DNA of 64,000 nucleotides from Halobacillus massiliensis (GCF_900166625.1 NZ_LT800499.1:1-64000), one strand, 5' to 3'. Shown: positions 9,056 to 17,778, counted from the stretch's first letter. Notes: a model not told the origin generated them from the letters alone. Made by a program: numbers and translations.

Positions 9056-10765
9056 TTATTCTTCTAGTGTTGAAGTATCTCCTGTTGGAAGACCAAGCTC
9101 CCACGACTTGAGAAGACGGCGCATAATCTTACCGCTTCGCGTCTTAGGAATCGTATCCCGGATCTCGATTTCACGCGGTGCGGCATGAGCACTCAACCCT
9201 TTTTTCACGAATTGGCGAATTTCTTCAAGCAGTTCATCAGACTCTGTGTAGCCTTCACGCAGCGTAATGAATGCCTTAATGATTTCTCCTCGCTCAGGGT
9301 CAGGCTTACCGATAACACCTGCTTCTCCGACAGCTTCATGTTCAATAAGCTTACTTTCAACTTCAAATGGCCCTACACGCTCACCAGATGTGTTGATCAC
9401 ATCATCCAGGCGGCCCTGGAACCAGAAATAGCCATCTTCATCTTTATAAGCGCTGTCCCCGGATACATACCAGCCATTAATAAAATAGCTTTCGTATTTA
9501 CCTGGGTTGTTCCATACAGCTCTCATCATAGACGGCCATCCTTCTTTAATGGCAAGGTTCCCCATTTGATTAGCAGGAAGCTCATTGCCTTCGTTATCTA
9601 CAATATCTGCTTCAATTCCAGGGAAAGGTTTACCCATGGAACCTGGGCGGATGTCAACAGATGGATAGTTACAGATTAGCATTCCGCCTGTTTCGGTCAT
9701 CCACCATGTGTCATGAATTCTTAAGTCAAAGGCTTTAAGTCCCCATGTGACAACTTCAGGGTTCAGCGGCTCACCGACACTGAGAATATGTCTTAAGGAG
9801 GATAGATCATACTGTTTTGCTGCATCTTCCCCTGCACTCAGCATCTTCCTGAAAGCTGTCGGAGCTGAATACCATACGCTCACATTTTGATCAGCGATTG
9901 TGCCATACCAGTCATCCGGACTGAAGCGGCCGCCGCGGACGACGTTCGTTACTCCATTAAGCCAAGGGGCGAAAATCCCGTAGCTTGTACCGGTAACCCA
10001 ACCTGGGTCAGCTGTACACCAATACACATCATCTTCTTTTAAGTCCAGCACCCACTTACCTGTCTGGTAGTGCTGAAGCATCGCATTATGAACATGATAA
10101 ACACCTTTTGGTTTTCCAGTAGAGCCGGATGTATAGTGAAGCAGCATTCCATCTTCAAGATCCACCCACTCGATATCAAACTCTTCAGAAGCAAAAGCCA
10201 TTTCTTCATCATAGCTGATATGCTTCCCAGGGTCAGAGGCTCCAACTAGAATAATTTTCTCCAGATTAGGAAGCTCATCCTGAGGCACCCTGTCTAATAA
10301 ATCAGGTGTCGTAATCAGAACTTTCGCTTCACTGTCTTCCAGGCGGTCACGAACAGCCTGCTCCATAAAGGCTTCAAACAGCGGTCCTGCGATCGCGCCG
10401 GTTTTTAAGATTCCTAGAAAAGAAGCATAAAACTCCGGACTTCTATGCATAAATAAAAAGACACGGTCGCCTTTATTTACATCATGTTTCTTTAAAACGT
10501 TCGCAAACTGATTACTGCGTCGTTTCAGTTGATCAAACGTCAGCACTTCTTCACGATTAGGGGCTGTATAGATGAGGGCTGCCTGGTCCTTTTTCTCAGG
10601 GTTTTCTGCATGCTTATCCACGGCTTCATAAGCAATATTAATATTCCCTGTCTCGCTCCAGCTGAAGGACGACTTCACTTCATCCCACTTGAAATTTTTG
10701 TATGTTTCTTCGTAGTTTTCTAAGTTGTGTTTTCCCGCTCTTGCTGTGATTGGTTGCATATCCAT
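9056..10765 (-). CDS. acsA: Acetyl-CoA synthetase
   Basis: A 569-residue AMP-forming acyl-CoA synthetase, close in size to B. subtilis AcsA. It activates acetate to acetyl-CoA through acetyl-AMP. Motifs include the P-loop-like YTSGSTGKPKG near residue 213, WWMTETGG, and the C-terminal SGKIMRR, whose lysine is the regulatory acetylation site in the family. The ATG follows GAGGTGATTTA. A cre-like site lies 24 bp upstream of the start (10789-10802), suggesting CcpA repression as in B. subtilis. The acuABC genes usually next to acsA are absent. Confidence 0.96.
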   Translation of the reverse strand: MDMQPITARAGKHNLENYEETYKNFKWDEVKSSFSWSETGNINIAYEAVDKHAENPEKKDQAALIYTAPNREEVLTFDQLKRRSNQFANVLKKHDVNKGDRVFLFMHRSPEFYASFLGILKTGAIAGPLFEAFMEQAVRDRLEDSEAKVLITTPDLLDRVPQDELPNLEKIILVGASDPGKHISYDEEMAFASEEFDIEWVDLEDGMLLHYTSGSTGKPKGVYHVHNAMLQHYQTGKWVLDLKEDDVYWCTADPGWVTGTSYGIFAPWLNGVTNVVRGGRFSPDDWYGTIADQNVSVWYSAPTAFRKMLSAGEDAAKQYDLSSLRHILSVGEPLNPEVVTWGLKAFDLRIHDTWWMTETGGMLICNYPSVDIRPGSMGKPFPGIEADIVDNEGNELPANQMGNLAIKEGWPSMMRAVWNNPGKYESYFINGWYVSGDSAYKDEDGYFWFQGRLDDVINTSGERVGPFEVESKLIEHEAVGEAGVIGKPDPERGEIIKAFITLREGYTESDELLEEIRQFVKKGLSAHAAPREIEIRDTIPKTRSGKIMRRLLKSWELGLPTGDTSTLEE

Positions 10766-10788
10766 TAAATCACCTCATCGAAGATTTT

Positions 10789-10802
10789 TGTAAACGGTTT
10801 CT
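10789..10802. promoter_or_regulatory. CcpA-binding cre site upstream of acsA
   Basis: TGTAAACGGTTTCT agrees with the cre consensus TGWAANCGNTNWCA except at the last base. It sits just upstream of the acsA start, where CcpA would repress acetate use during growth on glucose. B. subtilis acsA is a known CcpA target. Confidence 0.7.
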
Positions 10803-10967
10803 AACACTCTCTGAAAACGACCCTGCTTTAAGCATGCTTTTGCAGAGCGATTCTCATTTTTTTCAAAAAATTTCGTGAATTACTTCCTATTTTAGTAGAA
10901 AACGCTTCATTTTTAAAGTAAAACAGCTATTTTTTTACAGAATTAGTTCTAATTCCACCTTCTTTCA

Positions 10968-10997
10968 TTGACTTTTCTAAGCTCTACTCCCTATAAT
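10968..10997 (+). promoter_or_regulatory. Sigma-A promoter of queF
   Basis: -35 TTGACT (10968-10973), 18-bp spacer, perfect -10 TATAAT (10992-10997). Transcription would start just before the preQ1 aptamer. Confidence 0.8.
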
Positions 10998-11015
10998 AAA
11001 AATGCTTAAACTTAA

Positions 11016-11054
11016 AGAGGTTCTTAGCAATAAACCCTCTATAAAAAACTAAGG
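11016..11054 (+). ncRNA. preQ1-I riboswitch aptamer
   Basis: AGAGGTTC, a variable loop, ACCCTCTATAAAAAACTAAGG in outline: the P1 stem AGAGG/CCTCT and the A-rich tail AAAAAACTAAGG match the class I preQ1 aptamer (H-type pseudoknot). It lies between the promoter and a terminator upstream of queF. Binding of preQ1 is expected to favour termination and so reduce queuosine synthesis. Confidence 0.92.
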
Positions 11055-11076
11055 CAAAAAGCGAAATGTCTTATCA

Positions 11077-11105
11077 CCGCTTCCTTAGGAGGCGGTTTTT
11101 TTATT
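11077..11105 (+). terminator. Riboswitch-controlled terminator before queF
   Basis: CCGCTTCC-TTA-GGAGGCGG followed by seven T residues, 23 nt downstream of the preQ1 aptamer. It is the likely expression platform. Confidence 0.85.
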
Positions 11106-11138
11106 GCTGCCCATTCTTTCACAACAGGAGGTCTTCAA

Positions 11139-11636
11139 GTGCCAGGACGAAAAGATGAACAATTGACAGATTTGAGCCTGCTTGGGAATCAAAATAACGA
11201 CTATTCTTTTGAATATGATCCAGCCGTTTTAGAAACCTTTGATAACCACCACCCCAATAGGGATTATTTTGTAAAATTTAACTGCCCGGAATTTACGACG
11301 TTATGTCCAAAGACCCGCCAGCCGGATTTTGCTACTATTTATATCAGCTATATTCCTGATGTTAAAATGGTAGAGAGTAAATCATTAAAGCTATACCTTT
11401 TCAGCTTCCGCAACCACGGGGATTTTCACGAAGACAGTGTCAATACGATTATGAATGACCTGATCGAGTTAATGGATCCTCGCTATATTGAAGTTTGGGG
11501 AAAATTCACCCCAAGAGGCGGTATTTCCATAGATCCTTATTGTAACTATGGAAAACACGGCACTACATTTGAAAAAATGGCGGATTATCGGATGATGAAC
11601 CATGACTTATATCCAGAAACAATCAATAATCGCTAA
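11139..11636 (+). CDS. queF: NADPH-dependent 7-cyano-7-deazaguanine reductase QueF
   Basis: A 165-residue single-domain (Bacillus type) QueF that reduces preQ0 to preQ1 in queuosine synthesis. The catalytic Cys56 lies in TLCPKT and the proton donor Asp63 in QPDF; the family NADPH motif [15 protein letters not shown] follows at residues 79-93. The start is a GTG preceded by CAGGAGGTCTTCAA. It stands alone, not with queCDE, and is under a preQ1 riboswitch. Confidence 0.97.
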   Translation: MPGRKDEQLTDLSLLGNQNNDYSFEYDPAVLETFDNHHPNRDYFVKFNCPEFTTLCPKTRQPDFATIYISYIPDVKMVESKSLKLYLFSFRNHGDFHEDSVNTIMNDLIELMDPRYIEVWGKFTPRGGISIDPYCNYGKHGTTFEKMADYRMMNHDLYPETINNR

Positions 11637-11641
11637 TATGT

Positions 11642-11678
11642 AAATCCCCTCCTTAAACACCAGGAGGGGATTTCTTTT
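11642..11678. terminator. Bidirectional terminator between queF and aldA
   Basis: AAATCCCCTCCT / AGGAGGGGATTT with an eight-base loop, then CTTTTT; convergent genes end on either side. Confidence 0.88.
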
Positions 11679-13129
11679 TACTGCTTATCTTTTTTAAACT
11701 GCATGTAGACAGCTTGTGTTACTAAGAAATCTTCCATTCCATGTTTTCCATCCGTGCCGCCAAGTCCTGATTTACGCATACCGGCATGATAGCCTTGTAC
11801 AGCTTCAAAATTCTCGCGGTTAACAAATGTTTCACCAAACTTAAGTTCATCGACGACGCGCATCGCTTCATTTAAGTCTTCAGTATAAACAGAGGAAGAA
11901 AGACCATATTCCGTATCATTACCTCTTTCAATCGCTTCATCAAGTGTTTTAAAAGTGGTTACCGGTACGACCGGGCCGAAAATTTCCTCCTGTATGATTG
12001 TTGAATCCTGCTCCACATCCGTAATGATTGTAGGTTTGAAGAAATAACCTTTCTCCACATCTGCACGTTCCCCGCCGGCAACGACAGTAGCTCCTTCACT
12101 CACAGCTTGTTTTACCATATTTTCTACTTCTTCAAGTCGATCCTTGCTGACTAGAGGACCGACATCAACCTCTTTGTCGTTATTAGGATCGCCTATTTTC
12201 ACAGATTCAAATGATTCTTTCAAACGATTGATAAACTCATCCGCAATGCTTTCATGCACATATACCCTCTCCGCATTCGTACAGGCCTGTCCATTGTTCG
12301 CCAGACGGGAGGTCTTAATGCTTTCTACGGCTACATCTAAGTCGGCATTAGCCGTAACAATCGCCGGAGCTTTACCGCCAAGCTCTAAGTTTACTTTCGT
12401 AATGTTTTGAGCGGCTGCTTCCATTACTTTTGTCCCTGCAGTGACACTTCCTGTCATCGTAACCATCGCTACTTTTTTATGGGAAGCAAGTGCATTTCCA
12501 ATTTCAGAACCAGTACCTGTCACCACGTTGTAAACACCTTTAGGCAGTTCATCCATTTCATCGATCAGTTTGGTAAATTCCATTGCTGTATTTGGTGTCT
12601 GCTGGCTTGGCTTTAATACAATTGTACAGCCTGTTACAAGGGCTGTTGCTACTTTTCTAGCCAGAATAAATACAGGGAAATTCCAAGGCACAATTCCGGC
12701 TACAACTCCAATTGGTTTCTTATGAATATAAATATGTTCATTCGGGCGATCGCTCGGCACGATATCTCCTTCAATACGGCGCGCCCACTCTGACATGTAA
12801 CGGAAGAAATCAATGGCCAAATCCACTTCACCGCTGGCTAGTTCATAATCTTTCCCCTGTTCCTCCTGCAGCAGCTCAATGAATATTTCACGCTTTTCTT
12901 CCATTCGGTCTCCCAATTTACGGACAATCTTGCCTCTTTCAATATTTGGCGTGTGTTCCCAGCCTTTTTGCGCATCAAAAGCAGCCTGGACAGCACGGTC
13001 GACGTCTTCTTTTGTAGCTTTTGGCGTTTGTGAAATGACTTCTTCAGTCGATGGATTCACAATATCCAGCCACTCATCACCAGTTGAATCGGTATATTCA
13101 CCGTTAATGTATAATTTATGAGTAATCAT
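11678..13129 (-). CDS. aldA: Aldehyde dehydrogenase, AldA (lactaldehyde/glycolaldehyde) type
   Basis: A 483-residue NAD-dependent aldehyde dehydrogenase. The general base Glu249 lies in NLELGGKAP and the nucleophile Cys283 in NGQACTNAERVYV. Segments such as YMSEWARR-EGDI, SDRPNE and the end FGETFVNRENFEAVQG are shared with E. coli AldA, so lactaldehyde or glycolaldehyde is the likeliest substrate, though aldehyde range cannot be read from sequence. The ATG at 13129 is chosen over 13147 because AAGGAGG lies 8 nt upstream of it. Confidence 0.88.
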   Translation of the reverse strand: MITHKLYINGEYTDSTGDEWLDIVNPSTEEVISQTPKATKEDVDRAVQAAFDAQKGWEHTPNIERGKIVRKLGDRMEEKREIFIELLQEEQGKDYELASGEVDLAIDFFRYMSEWARRIEGDIVPSDRPNEHIYIHKKPIGVVAGIVPWNFPVFILARKVATALVTGCTIVLKPSQQTPNTAMEFTKLIDEMDELPKGVYNVVTGTGSEIGNALASHKKVAMVTMTGSVTAGTKVMEAAAQNITKVNLELGGKAPAIVTANADLDVAVESIKTSRLANNGQACTNAERVYVHESIADEFINRLKESFESVKIGDPNNDKEVDVGPLVSKDRLEEVENMVKQAVSEGATVVAGGERADVEKGYFFKPTIITDVEQDSTIIQEEIFGPVVPVTTFKTLDEAIERGNDTEYGLSSSVYTEDLNEAMRVVDELKFGETFVNRENFEAVQGYHAGMRKSGLGGTDGKHGMEDFLVTQAVYMQFKKDKQ

Positions 13130-13258
13130 TGAAATTCCTCCTTGCATGATTTCCTACGCAGGACTAATTCCTCTTATTGCCGGTTATTAAACTAATGAAC
13201 TCGCTGATTTCATAACTGTCGATAGTTCCGTTATAATAGGCGAGAAAGGAGGTCTTGT

Positions 13259-13447
13259 ATGAAAAGTGAAAGTCGCATGTTCTATATACTTAGCGCTGTC
13301 GGGATCGCAAATATGATAGCTGCCTTTCTACTCTCCGTCACCGTCAACGACCCTATGGTGGCTGTCGTGCTGTTTACTTCTGGAGTTCTGTTAATTGTTG
13401 GAGGATGGGCAGACCGCAGGGAACGAAGGAAAAGGAAAAAAAAATAA
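13259..13447 (+). CDS. Small two-helix membrane protein
   Basis: A 62-residue protein with two hydrophobic helices (about residues 8-28 and 33-50) and a strongly basic tail (DRRERRKRKKK), which predicts an N-in/C-in hairpin. AAAGGAGG lies 7 nt before the ATG, so it is well placed for translation. I do not recognise a family. It stands alone between aldA and a small convergent gene. Confidence 0.7.
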   Translation: MKSESRMFYILSAVGIANMIAAFLLSVTVNDPMVAVVLFTSGVLLIVGGWADRRERRKRKKK

Positions 13448-13477
13448 AAAGCCTCTTCCTTAATGAAGAGACTTTTA
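13447..13477. terminator. Bidirectional terminator
   Basis: AAAAGCCTCTTC / GAAGAGACTTTT with a six-base loop, between two convergent small genes. Each arm supplies A/T runs for one strand. Confidence 0.75.
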
Positions 13478-13726
13478 CCATTCCAATATATATCCTTTAA
13501 CTTCTTTAGAATCCCCTTCTCCTGCCTTTTGCCGGGCTTGAAAATAAGGGTCTTCCTGATTTAGTTGATAAGTTACGGATTCCGGCTCTAAATAAAGCTT
13601 GTACTCTAGATCGGTCACTTTATTCAATGAAATTCCCGGCACGGTTTCCTGATTCTTCTCCTCATCAATTAATAAAATATCGATATTATCGTACCCGTAG
13701 CTTTTTAGTTTTTCTTTTAAATTCAT
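13475..13726 (-). CDS. Hypothetical small acidic protein
   Basis: An 83-residue acidic protein starting MNLKEKLKSYGYDNIDILL and ending VKGYILEW, with a good ribosome site (GGAGGGGAT) before the ATG. No membrane segment or known motif is visible. Codon use resembles its neighbours. Function unknown. Confidence 0.6.
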   Translation of the reverse strand: MNLKEKLKSYGYDNIDILLIDEEKNQETVPGISLNKVTDLEYKLYLEPESVTYQLNQEDPYFQARQKAGEGDSKEVKGYILEW

Positions 13727-13787
13727 AGTATCCCCTCCAAAAGTTTCCCATTGTTTAATCCTATACCCTCCTCATTTTTCAGCAAAA

Positions 13788-13823
13788 CCAAAAAAAAAAG
13801 CGAGGAAAGCTCCCCCGCTTTTT
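13788..13823 (-). terminator. Terminator after the YjcZ-like gene
   Basis: AAGCGAGG / CCCCGCTT imperfect hairpin with a ten-A run (13790-13799) that becomes the U tract on the minus strand. Confidence 0.7.
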
Positions 13824-13923
13824 AATAAAAGCCACCGCCTACGTAAGACGCACCAATGATAACCAGCAAAATGAACAAAACAACTAGTAAGGCGAAACCT
13901 CCGCCGTATCCTCCGCTCATCAT
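13822..13923 (-). CDS. YjcZ-family small sporulation membrane protein
   Basis: A 33-residue ORF reading [17 protein letters not shown] then [16 protein letters not shown] glycine-rich head is followed by one hydrophobic helix and the IGAS end typical of YjcZ/YhzZ-type peptides. The GAGGGGG ribosome site favours the second ATG (13920) over the first (13923). Members are made in sporulating cells of Bacillaceae; their job is unknown. It was below the usual ORF length limit. Confidence 0.8.
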   Translation of the reverse strand: MMSGGYGGGFALLVVLFILLVIIGASYVGGGFY

Positions 13924-14004
13924 CTAACCCCCTCTCATAACTTTCTTTACTACAATATGTAAGATTGAAACGAAAGGGAGGGCTATAGCGGAATTTTTTA
14001 ATTT

Positions 14005-14661
14005 TTATGGAAGAAAAATTCTTTGCAAAGACAATGAGGCGAAATAAAGGGCTTGAGCAAAAAACAATACACCCCATATTAACGCAGGGATAAAACCGGT
14101 TAGTGCCGCCAGGTTCGCAGCGTCTCCCGCCTGCTGAGGAGAATAAAAGCTAATCCACATAATCTCAAAGGCACTGGTCACCGCTTCAATCAATACAAGT
14201 GAAGCAATAAACACAAGCATATATTGAATCAGTGTCTGATTGCCGGAGCGAAGCAGCCAGATAAACAAAGCTCCAAAAGTAATGATCCAAAATAAGCCAT
14301 ATCCGTTTCGCACCCAGAAAAGCAGATTTATAATTAAAAAGCCTAGCAAAAGATAAATCATCCAGCGATAGTTACCCTTTGAAATCAAATAAAAAAATAA
14401 GTAACTGACAAAAGAAGCGAATACATAGCCGGATATACTAGTTAAAAATTGACTGAACCAGGAAGAATGACCCGTCATCGTTACACCTGACGTATTAGGA
14501 AATAAAGAAATGTTTCTTACATGCCCACCGGTCATTAACGCCATAAGTGAATGACCTGTTTCATGAATCATTGTATTAACCATAGCGAAGTATTTTCCGA
14601 TAATCGGTGCCTGAGTTAAAATAAAAGCCAAAATTAAGCTTACAATTATTTGTAATTTCAT
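14005..14661 (-). CDS. M50B-type membrane zinc metallopeptidase
   Basis: A 218-residue polytopic membrane protein with the HExxH zinc site H33-E-T-G-H37 just after the first helix, as in the peptidase M50B-like family. Five to six further hydrophobic helices follow. Segments SGVTMTGH and MALMTGGHV are in the position conserved in this group. The natural substrate is unknown. It is read alone on the minus strand. Confidence 0.8.
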   Translation of the reverse strand: MKLQIIVSLILAFILTQAPIIGKYFAMVNTMIHETGHSLMALMTGGHVRNISLFPNTSGVTMTGHSSWFSQFLTSISGYVFASFVSYLFFYLISKGNYRWMIYLLLGFLIINLLFWVRNGYGLFWIITFGALFIWLLRSGNQTLIQYMLVFIASLVLIEAVTSAFEIMWISFYSPQQAGDAANLAALTGFIPALIWGVLFFAQALYFASLSLQRIFLP

Positions 14662-14976
14662 AAAAAGTCCTCACCTTGCATTTTTTAGATGGTTGACCTT
14701 TTCTATATACGAAACATCTCCTCTTATTGTTTCATTTTTCTAATGCTTCATAAAACCATTAATTACTTTGTTGAACTTTGAAGAATTTTGAAAATGGCCA
14801 TTAAATTCCCCGCATATGTACCATTATTTCCGGGGAAATATTTACTGATTATTCTTAAAGCTTACTCCCCCATGTTAATAAGGGGTATAAGTCCTCCTTT
14901 TTTGGAAAGTATTGATAATAATTTATGAATTCGTTACCCTTATAGAAGACAGGCGGGCTGTGTGGAGGTGTCCTGT
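14662..14976. other. Intergenic stretch with a possible Noc-binding site
   Basis: No gene is seen in these 315 bases between divergent genes, which presumably hold promoters for both. The one notable site is ATTTCCGGGGAAAT at 14826-14839, which differs by one base from the Noc-binding consensus ATTTCCCGGGAAAT. Confidence 0.4.
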
Positions 14977-15153
14977 GTGAAGAAAATGTACATAATTAGA
15001 TTTTTTCAATGGCTGGGGATTGCTTTTTCCATTGTAATGATCATCATCGGACTGATCATTGCCTATTTATTTGTAGCCGATATTCTTTATGAAGAGGAAG
15101 ATAAGCCATTTGATGAACGTGAAGAAGCCGTTTATGAGGAGGGAAACCGGTGA
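14977..15153 (+). CDS. Small single-pass membrane protein
   Basis: A 58-residue protein: a short basic N-terminus, one strong hydrophobic helix (about residues 11-33) and an acidic tail rich in Glu (EEEDKPFDEREE). The GTG at 14977 is chosen because GGAGGTG ends 6 nt upstream; a GTG at 14962 is also in frame. Its stop overlaps the start of the next gene (GTGA), so the two are translated together. No family recognised. Confidence 0.6.
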   Translation: MKKMYIIRFFQWLGIAFSIVMIIIGLIIAYLFVADILYEEEDKPFDEREEAVYEEGNR

Positions 15154-15662
15154 ATACCGTATGGAAATGGTCAATAAGCATTATTGTTATTATCCTCCTG
15201 CTAATAGGAGCGGCATTTTTTTCTTATATTAAAATTACGAGTGAAAAGAGCCAAGAAGCCAGCATGGAAGAGATTAAGGAAACCTTCAAACCCGCTTCAG
15301 AGGCTGCGGGAAATGATGAATCTATGAATTTCGAAGGCTCAGTCCAGGATTTTGTAAATGAAGCCCACAATTTTTATAACGAGACTGTGGGGTGGGGCCG
15401 TGATGGTTCCTTAGATGAGGACTTGCACCTGGAATTTGCTGACTTAATTCAGCGTTATTTCGACAGTCATTCGACAGACCCTATTCGGTCAGAAGATATT
15501 GCATCTATTAACGAATTAGCGGGCTCCCTATCAAAAAGTCCGGATTTTCGAAAGAAAGTTGTTCAACTTCACCGATACTTTCACGATTTGGATATCGCGG
15601 TCAATGACTATAAAGATTTCGATAAAATATGGGGTGTTACTAAAACGTTAGAAGACGAATAA
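15150..15662 (+). CDS. Hypothetical membrane-anchored protein
   Basis: A 170-residue protein with an N-terminal anchor or uncleaved signal (about residues 7-27) and a soluble, acidic helical domain outside the membrane. It starts with GTG overlapping the stop of the previous small gene. No Cys for lipidation and no motif I recognise. With its partner it forms a two-gene unit ended by a strong terminator. Confidence 0.6.
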   Translation: MNTVWKWSISIIVIILLLIGAAFFSYIKITSEKSQEASMEEIKETFKPASEAAGNDESMNFEGSVQDFVNEAHNFYNETVGWGRDGSLDEDLHLEFADLIQRYFDSHSTDPIRSEDIASINELAGSLSKSPDFRKKVVQLHRYFHDLDIAVNDYKDFDKIWGVTKTLEDE

Positions 15663-15697
15663 TCCCCTGCCTTTTTGGAGGCAGGGGATTTTTTATA
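15661..15697 (+). terminator. Terminator
   Basis: AATCCCCTGCC / GGCAGGGGATT hairpin with a TTTTTT tail after the two-gene membrane unit. Confidence 0.88.
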
Positions 15698-15749
15698 TAA
15701 ACAGCAGAGTCATCTGCTGAGTAGTTATAGAAAGAGGGAGAAATGCAAA

Positions 15750-16040
15750 TCATTTTTCTTTTTTCGAAGATTTTGTATATCCTTCCCTTCGATTGACGAT
15801 TTCAAAAAGACCTGTGCCTGATAAGCCGGCACCTGCTCCCGCCCATAAACGCAGCATGAGTTCCATATCCGTCAGTGGGTAGGCTAAGGACCCGAGTACA
15901 AGCCCAGCCCCTAAACTGATCAATGGGACATAGTTTTTCGGCAGATCAATTGTCCGCTTTAAAACTTCTACCATCCCCACGACAAAAGGACTTAATAAGG
16001 TAGCAAACAGTAACACTTGGTTCATCAACTCATTCTCCAC
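15750..16040 (-). CDS. Phage-holin-like small membrane protein
   Basis: A 96-residue protein with three hydrophobic stretches (near residues 10-25, 37-53 and 64-80) and a basic tail (RREGYTKSSKKEK), similar to the Bacillus holin group Phage_holin_5_2. No endolysin or other phage gene is near, so it may be a domesticated holin-like protein. The GTG at 16040 has GGGAGG 8 nt upstream and is preferred to the GTG at 16049. Confidence 0.65.
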   Translation of the reverse strand: MENELMNQVLLFATLLSPFVVGMVEVLKRTIDLPKNYVPLISLGAGLVLGSLAYPLTDMELMLRLWAGAGAGLSGTGLFEIVNRREGYTKSSKKEK

Positions 16041-16172
16041 AGGAAACACCTCCCTGCTGCCTGAAAAAGTTGGACGAAATCCATTTCACTCTTTCTATAG
16101 TAATAGAATACGAAGCTAGTCTATGATGAGTGATGGCATATACCACGAGAAGGAAAAATTATTTCATATGTA

Positions 16173-16213
16173 AAAGAGCCGTTTAGATAGAAAGTCTATC
16201 CAAACGGCTCTTT
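16173..16213. terminator. Terminator downstream of tRNA-Arg
   Basis: AAAGAGCCGTTT-GATAGA / TCTATC-AAACGGCTCTTT, a long near-perfect hairpin directly after the tRNA on the minus strand. Confidence 0.85.
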
Positions 16214-16223
16214 AGTCATTAAA

Positions 16224-16296
16224 CGCCCCCGGCAGGATTCGAACCTGCGACACACGGTTTAGGAAACCGATGCTCTATCCCCTGAGCTACGGGGGC
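16224..16296 (-). tRNA. tRNA-Arg (anticodon CCT)
   Basis: A 73-nt cloverleaf on the minus strand. The acceptor stem is GCCCCCG/CGGGGGC with discriminator G, the T-arm GGTTCGAATCC, and the anticodon loop TTCCTAA gives CCT (reads AGG). CCA is not encoded. Confidence 0.96.
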
Positions 16297-16454
16297 ACAT
16301 GAATCATATTATACAAAAATTGGCGCTGAATGAAAAGAGATTTAACTGCAAAAATCCGAACCGAGCAGTTACTTCCTATCACTTCGTATGGTAAAATGGT
16401 ATCTGTCTGTCAAAAGGAATCGAAATTTGTTTGTATTTGTAAGGAGGAGAAGAG

Positions 16455-17096
16455 ATGGAACCATTGCCTTTTATCGCCGTAGAAGGTCCAATTGGAGTAG
16501 GCAAAACGTCTCTGTCTAAAAAGCTGGCCTCCCACTTTGATTTTCATCTATTAAAGGAAATCGTTGAGGAAAACCCGTTTTTAGGCAAATTTTATGAGAA
16601 TATTGATGAATGGAGCTTCCAGACGGAAATGTTCTTTCTGTGTAACCGTGTTAAACAGCTGGAGGACATTGATCAATATTACTTAAAGCAAGGAAAACCA
16701 GTCGTAGCTGATTACCATGTCTCTAAAAATATGATCTTTGCCCGCCGCACGCTGAGACAGGATCAGTTTGATAAATATAGCCAAATCTTTCATATTCTCA
16801 CAGATGATATGCCAAAGCCGAATGTTGTGATTTATCTGCAGGCAAGTCTGGATACACTGCTTGAGCGGATCAAAATGCGAAATCGAGAAGTTGAAGAAAA
16901 CATTCAGCCTTCTTATCTAGAGCAGCTGTCCCGTGATTATGAGGAATTCATGAGTCACTTTGAAGCCACTCATCCTGACATACCGGTTATTCGTATTAAT
17001 GGAGATGAACTGGACTTTGTCAGACAACAGCAGGACTTAGAGTATATCGTTGAGCAAGTGAGAGATCATTTAAATAAAGGAGAAGTCATCAAATGA
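16455..17096 (+). CDS. dgk: Deoxyguanosine kinase
   Basis: A 213-residue deoxynucleoside kinase that phosphorylates deoxyguanosine for salvage. The P-loop GPIGVGKTS is at residues 11-19, followed by ENPFLGKFYENI-EWSFQTEMFF and an ADYHVSKN active-site segment in the place of the DRS motif of deoxyadenosine kinases. It matches B. subtilis Dgk in length and order. AAGGAGGAGAAGAG precedes the ATG, and the stop overlaps the next gene by 4 bp. Confidence 0.93.
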   Translation: MEPLPFIAVEGPIGVGKTSLSKKLASHFDFHLLKEIVEENPFLGKFYENIDEWSFQTEMFFLCNRVKQLEDIDQYYLKQGKPVVADYHVSKNMIFARRTLRQDQFDKYSQIFHILTDDMPKPNVVIYLQASLDTLLERIKMRNREVEENIQPSYLEQLSRDYEEFMSHFEATHPDIPVIRINGDELDFVRQQQDLEYIVEQVRDHLNKGEVIK

Positions 17097-17776
17097 ATGC
17101 AAGAGAACGTCACGGCATCCCGCATGACAGTGTCATCACAATTGCAGGGACAGTAGGGGTCGGAAAATCGACGATGACCCAATCACTGGCAAATGCACTG
17201 CAATTTAGAACATCATTGGAAAAAGTAGAAACAAACCCGTATTTAGATAAATTTTATAGTGATTTTGAACGTTGGAGCTTCCATCTTCAGGTTTATTTTC
17301 TGGCGGAGCGTTTTAAAGAGCAGAAGAAAATCTTTGATTATGGCGGAGGATTTGTGCAGGACCGTTCCATTTATGAGGATACCGGTATCTTTGCAAAAAT
17401 GCATTACGAAAAAGGCACGATGTCAGAAACGGATTATAACACATATACGAGCCTTTTTGACGCCATGGTTATGACCCCATATTTTCCTCATCCCGACCTG
17501 CTCATATACTTGGAGGGCTCGTTTGATGATATCATCGAGCGCATTCAAATGCGTGGACGTACAATGGAGCAGCAGACACCGATTGACTATTGGAAAGAGA
17601 TGTACGATCGCTATGAAAACTGGATCGATAATTTTAATTCTTGTCCTGTACTGCGCCTAAACATTGCAGATTATGATCTTTTAACCAATGAAGAGAGCAT
17701 AGAGCCGATCTTAGACAAAATCGGGCACTTTATCCAACAGTCACGTAAATGGCGTTCAAGCCGCCAGCTGACATAA
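17093..17776 (+). CDS. dck: Deoxyadenosine/deoxycytidine kinase
   Basis: A 227-residue kinase of the same family as its upstream neighbour. The P-loop GTVGVGKST is at residues 19-27, with the family motifs NPYLDKFY-DFERWSFHLQ and DRSIYEDTGIF. The start overlaps the dgk stop (ATGA), so the pair is translationally coupled. Together they salvage all purine deoxynucleosides and deoxycytidine. Confidence 0.94.
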   Translation: MNARERHGIPHDSVITIAGTVGVGKSTMTQSLANALQFRTSLEKVETNPYLDKFYSDFERWSFHLQVYFLAERFKEQKKIFDYGGGFVQDRSIYEDTGIFAKMHYEKGTMSETDYNTYTSLFDAMVMTPYFPHPDLLIYLEGSFDDIIERIQMRGRTMEQQTPIDYWKEMYDRYENWIDNFNSCPVLRLNIADYDLLTNEESIEPILDKIGHFIQQSRKWRSSRQLT

Positions 17777-17778
17777 TG

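Noticed and set aside
9185-9679. A 164-codon plus-strand ORF
   Set aside because: Antisense to acsA, which is clearly the real gene.
15750-16040. Holin-like gene considered as a prophage remnant
   Set aside because: No endolysin, integrase, structural genes or attachment repeats nearby; only a single small membrane gene.
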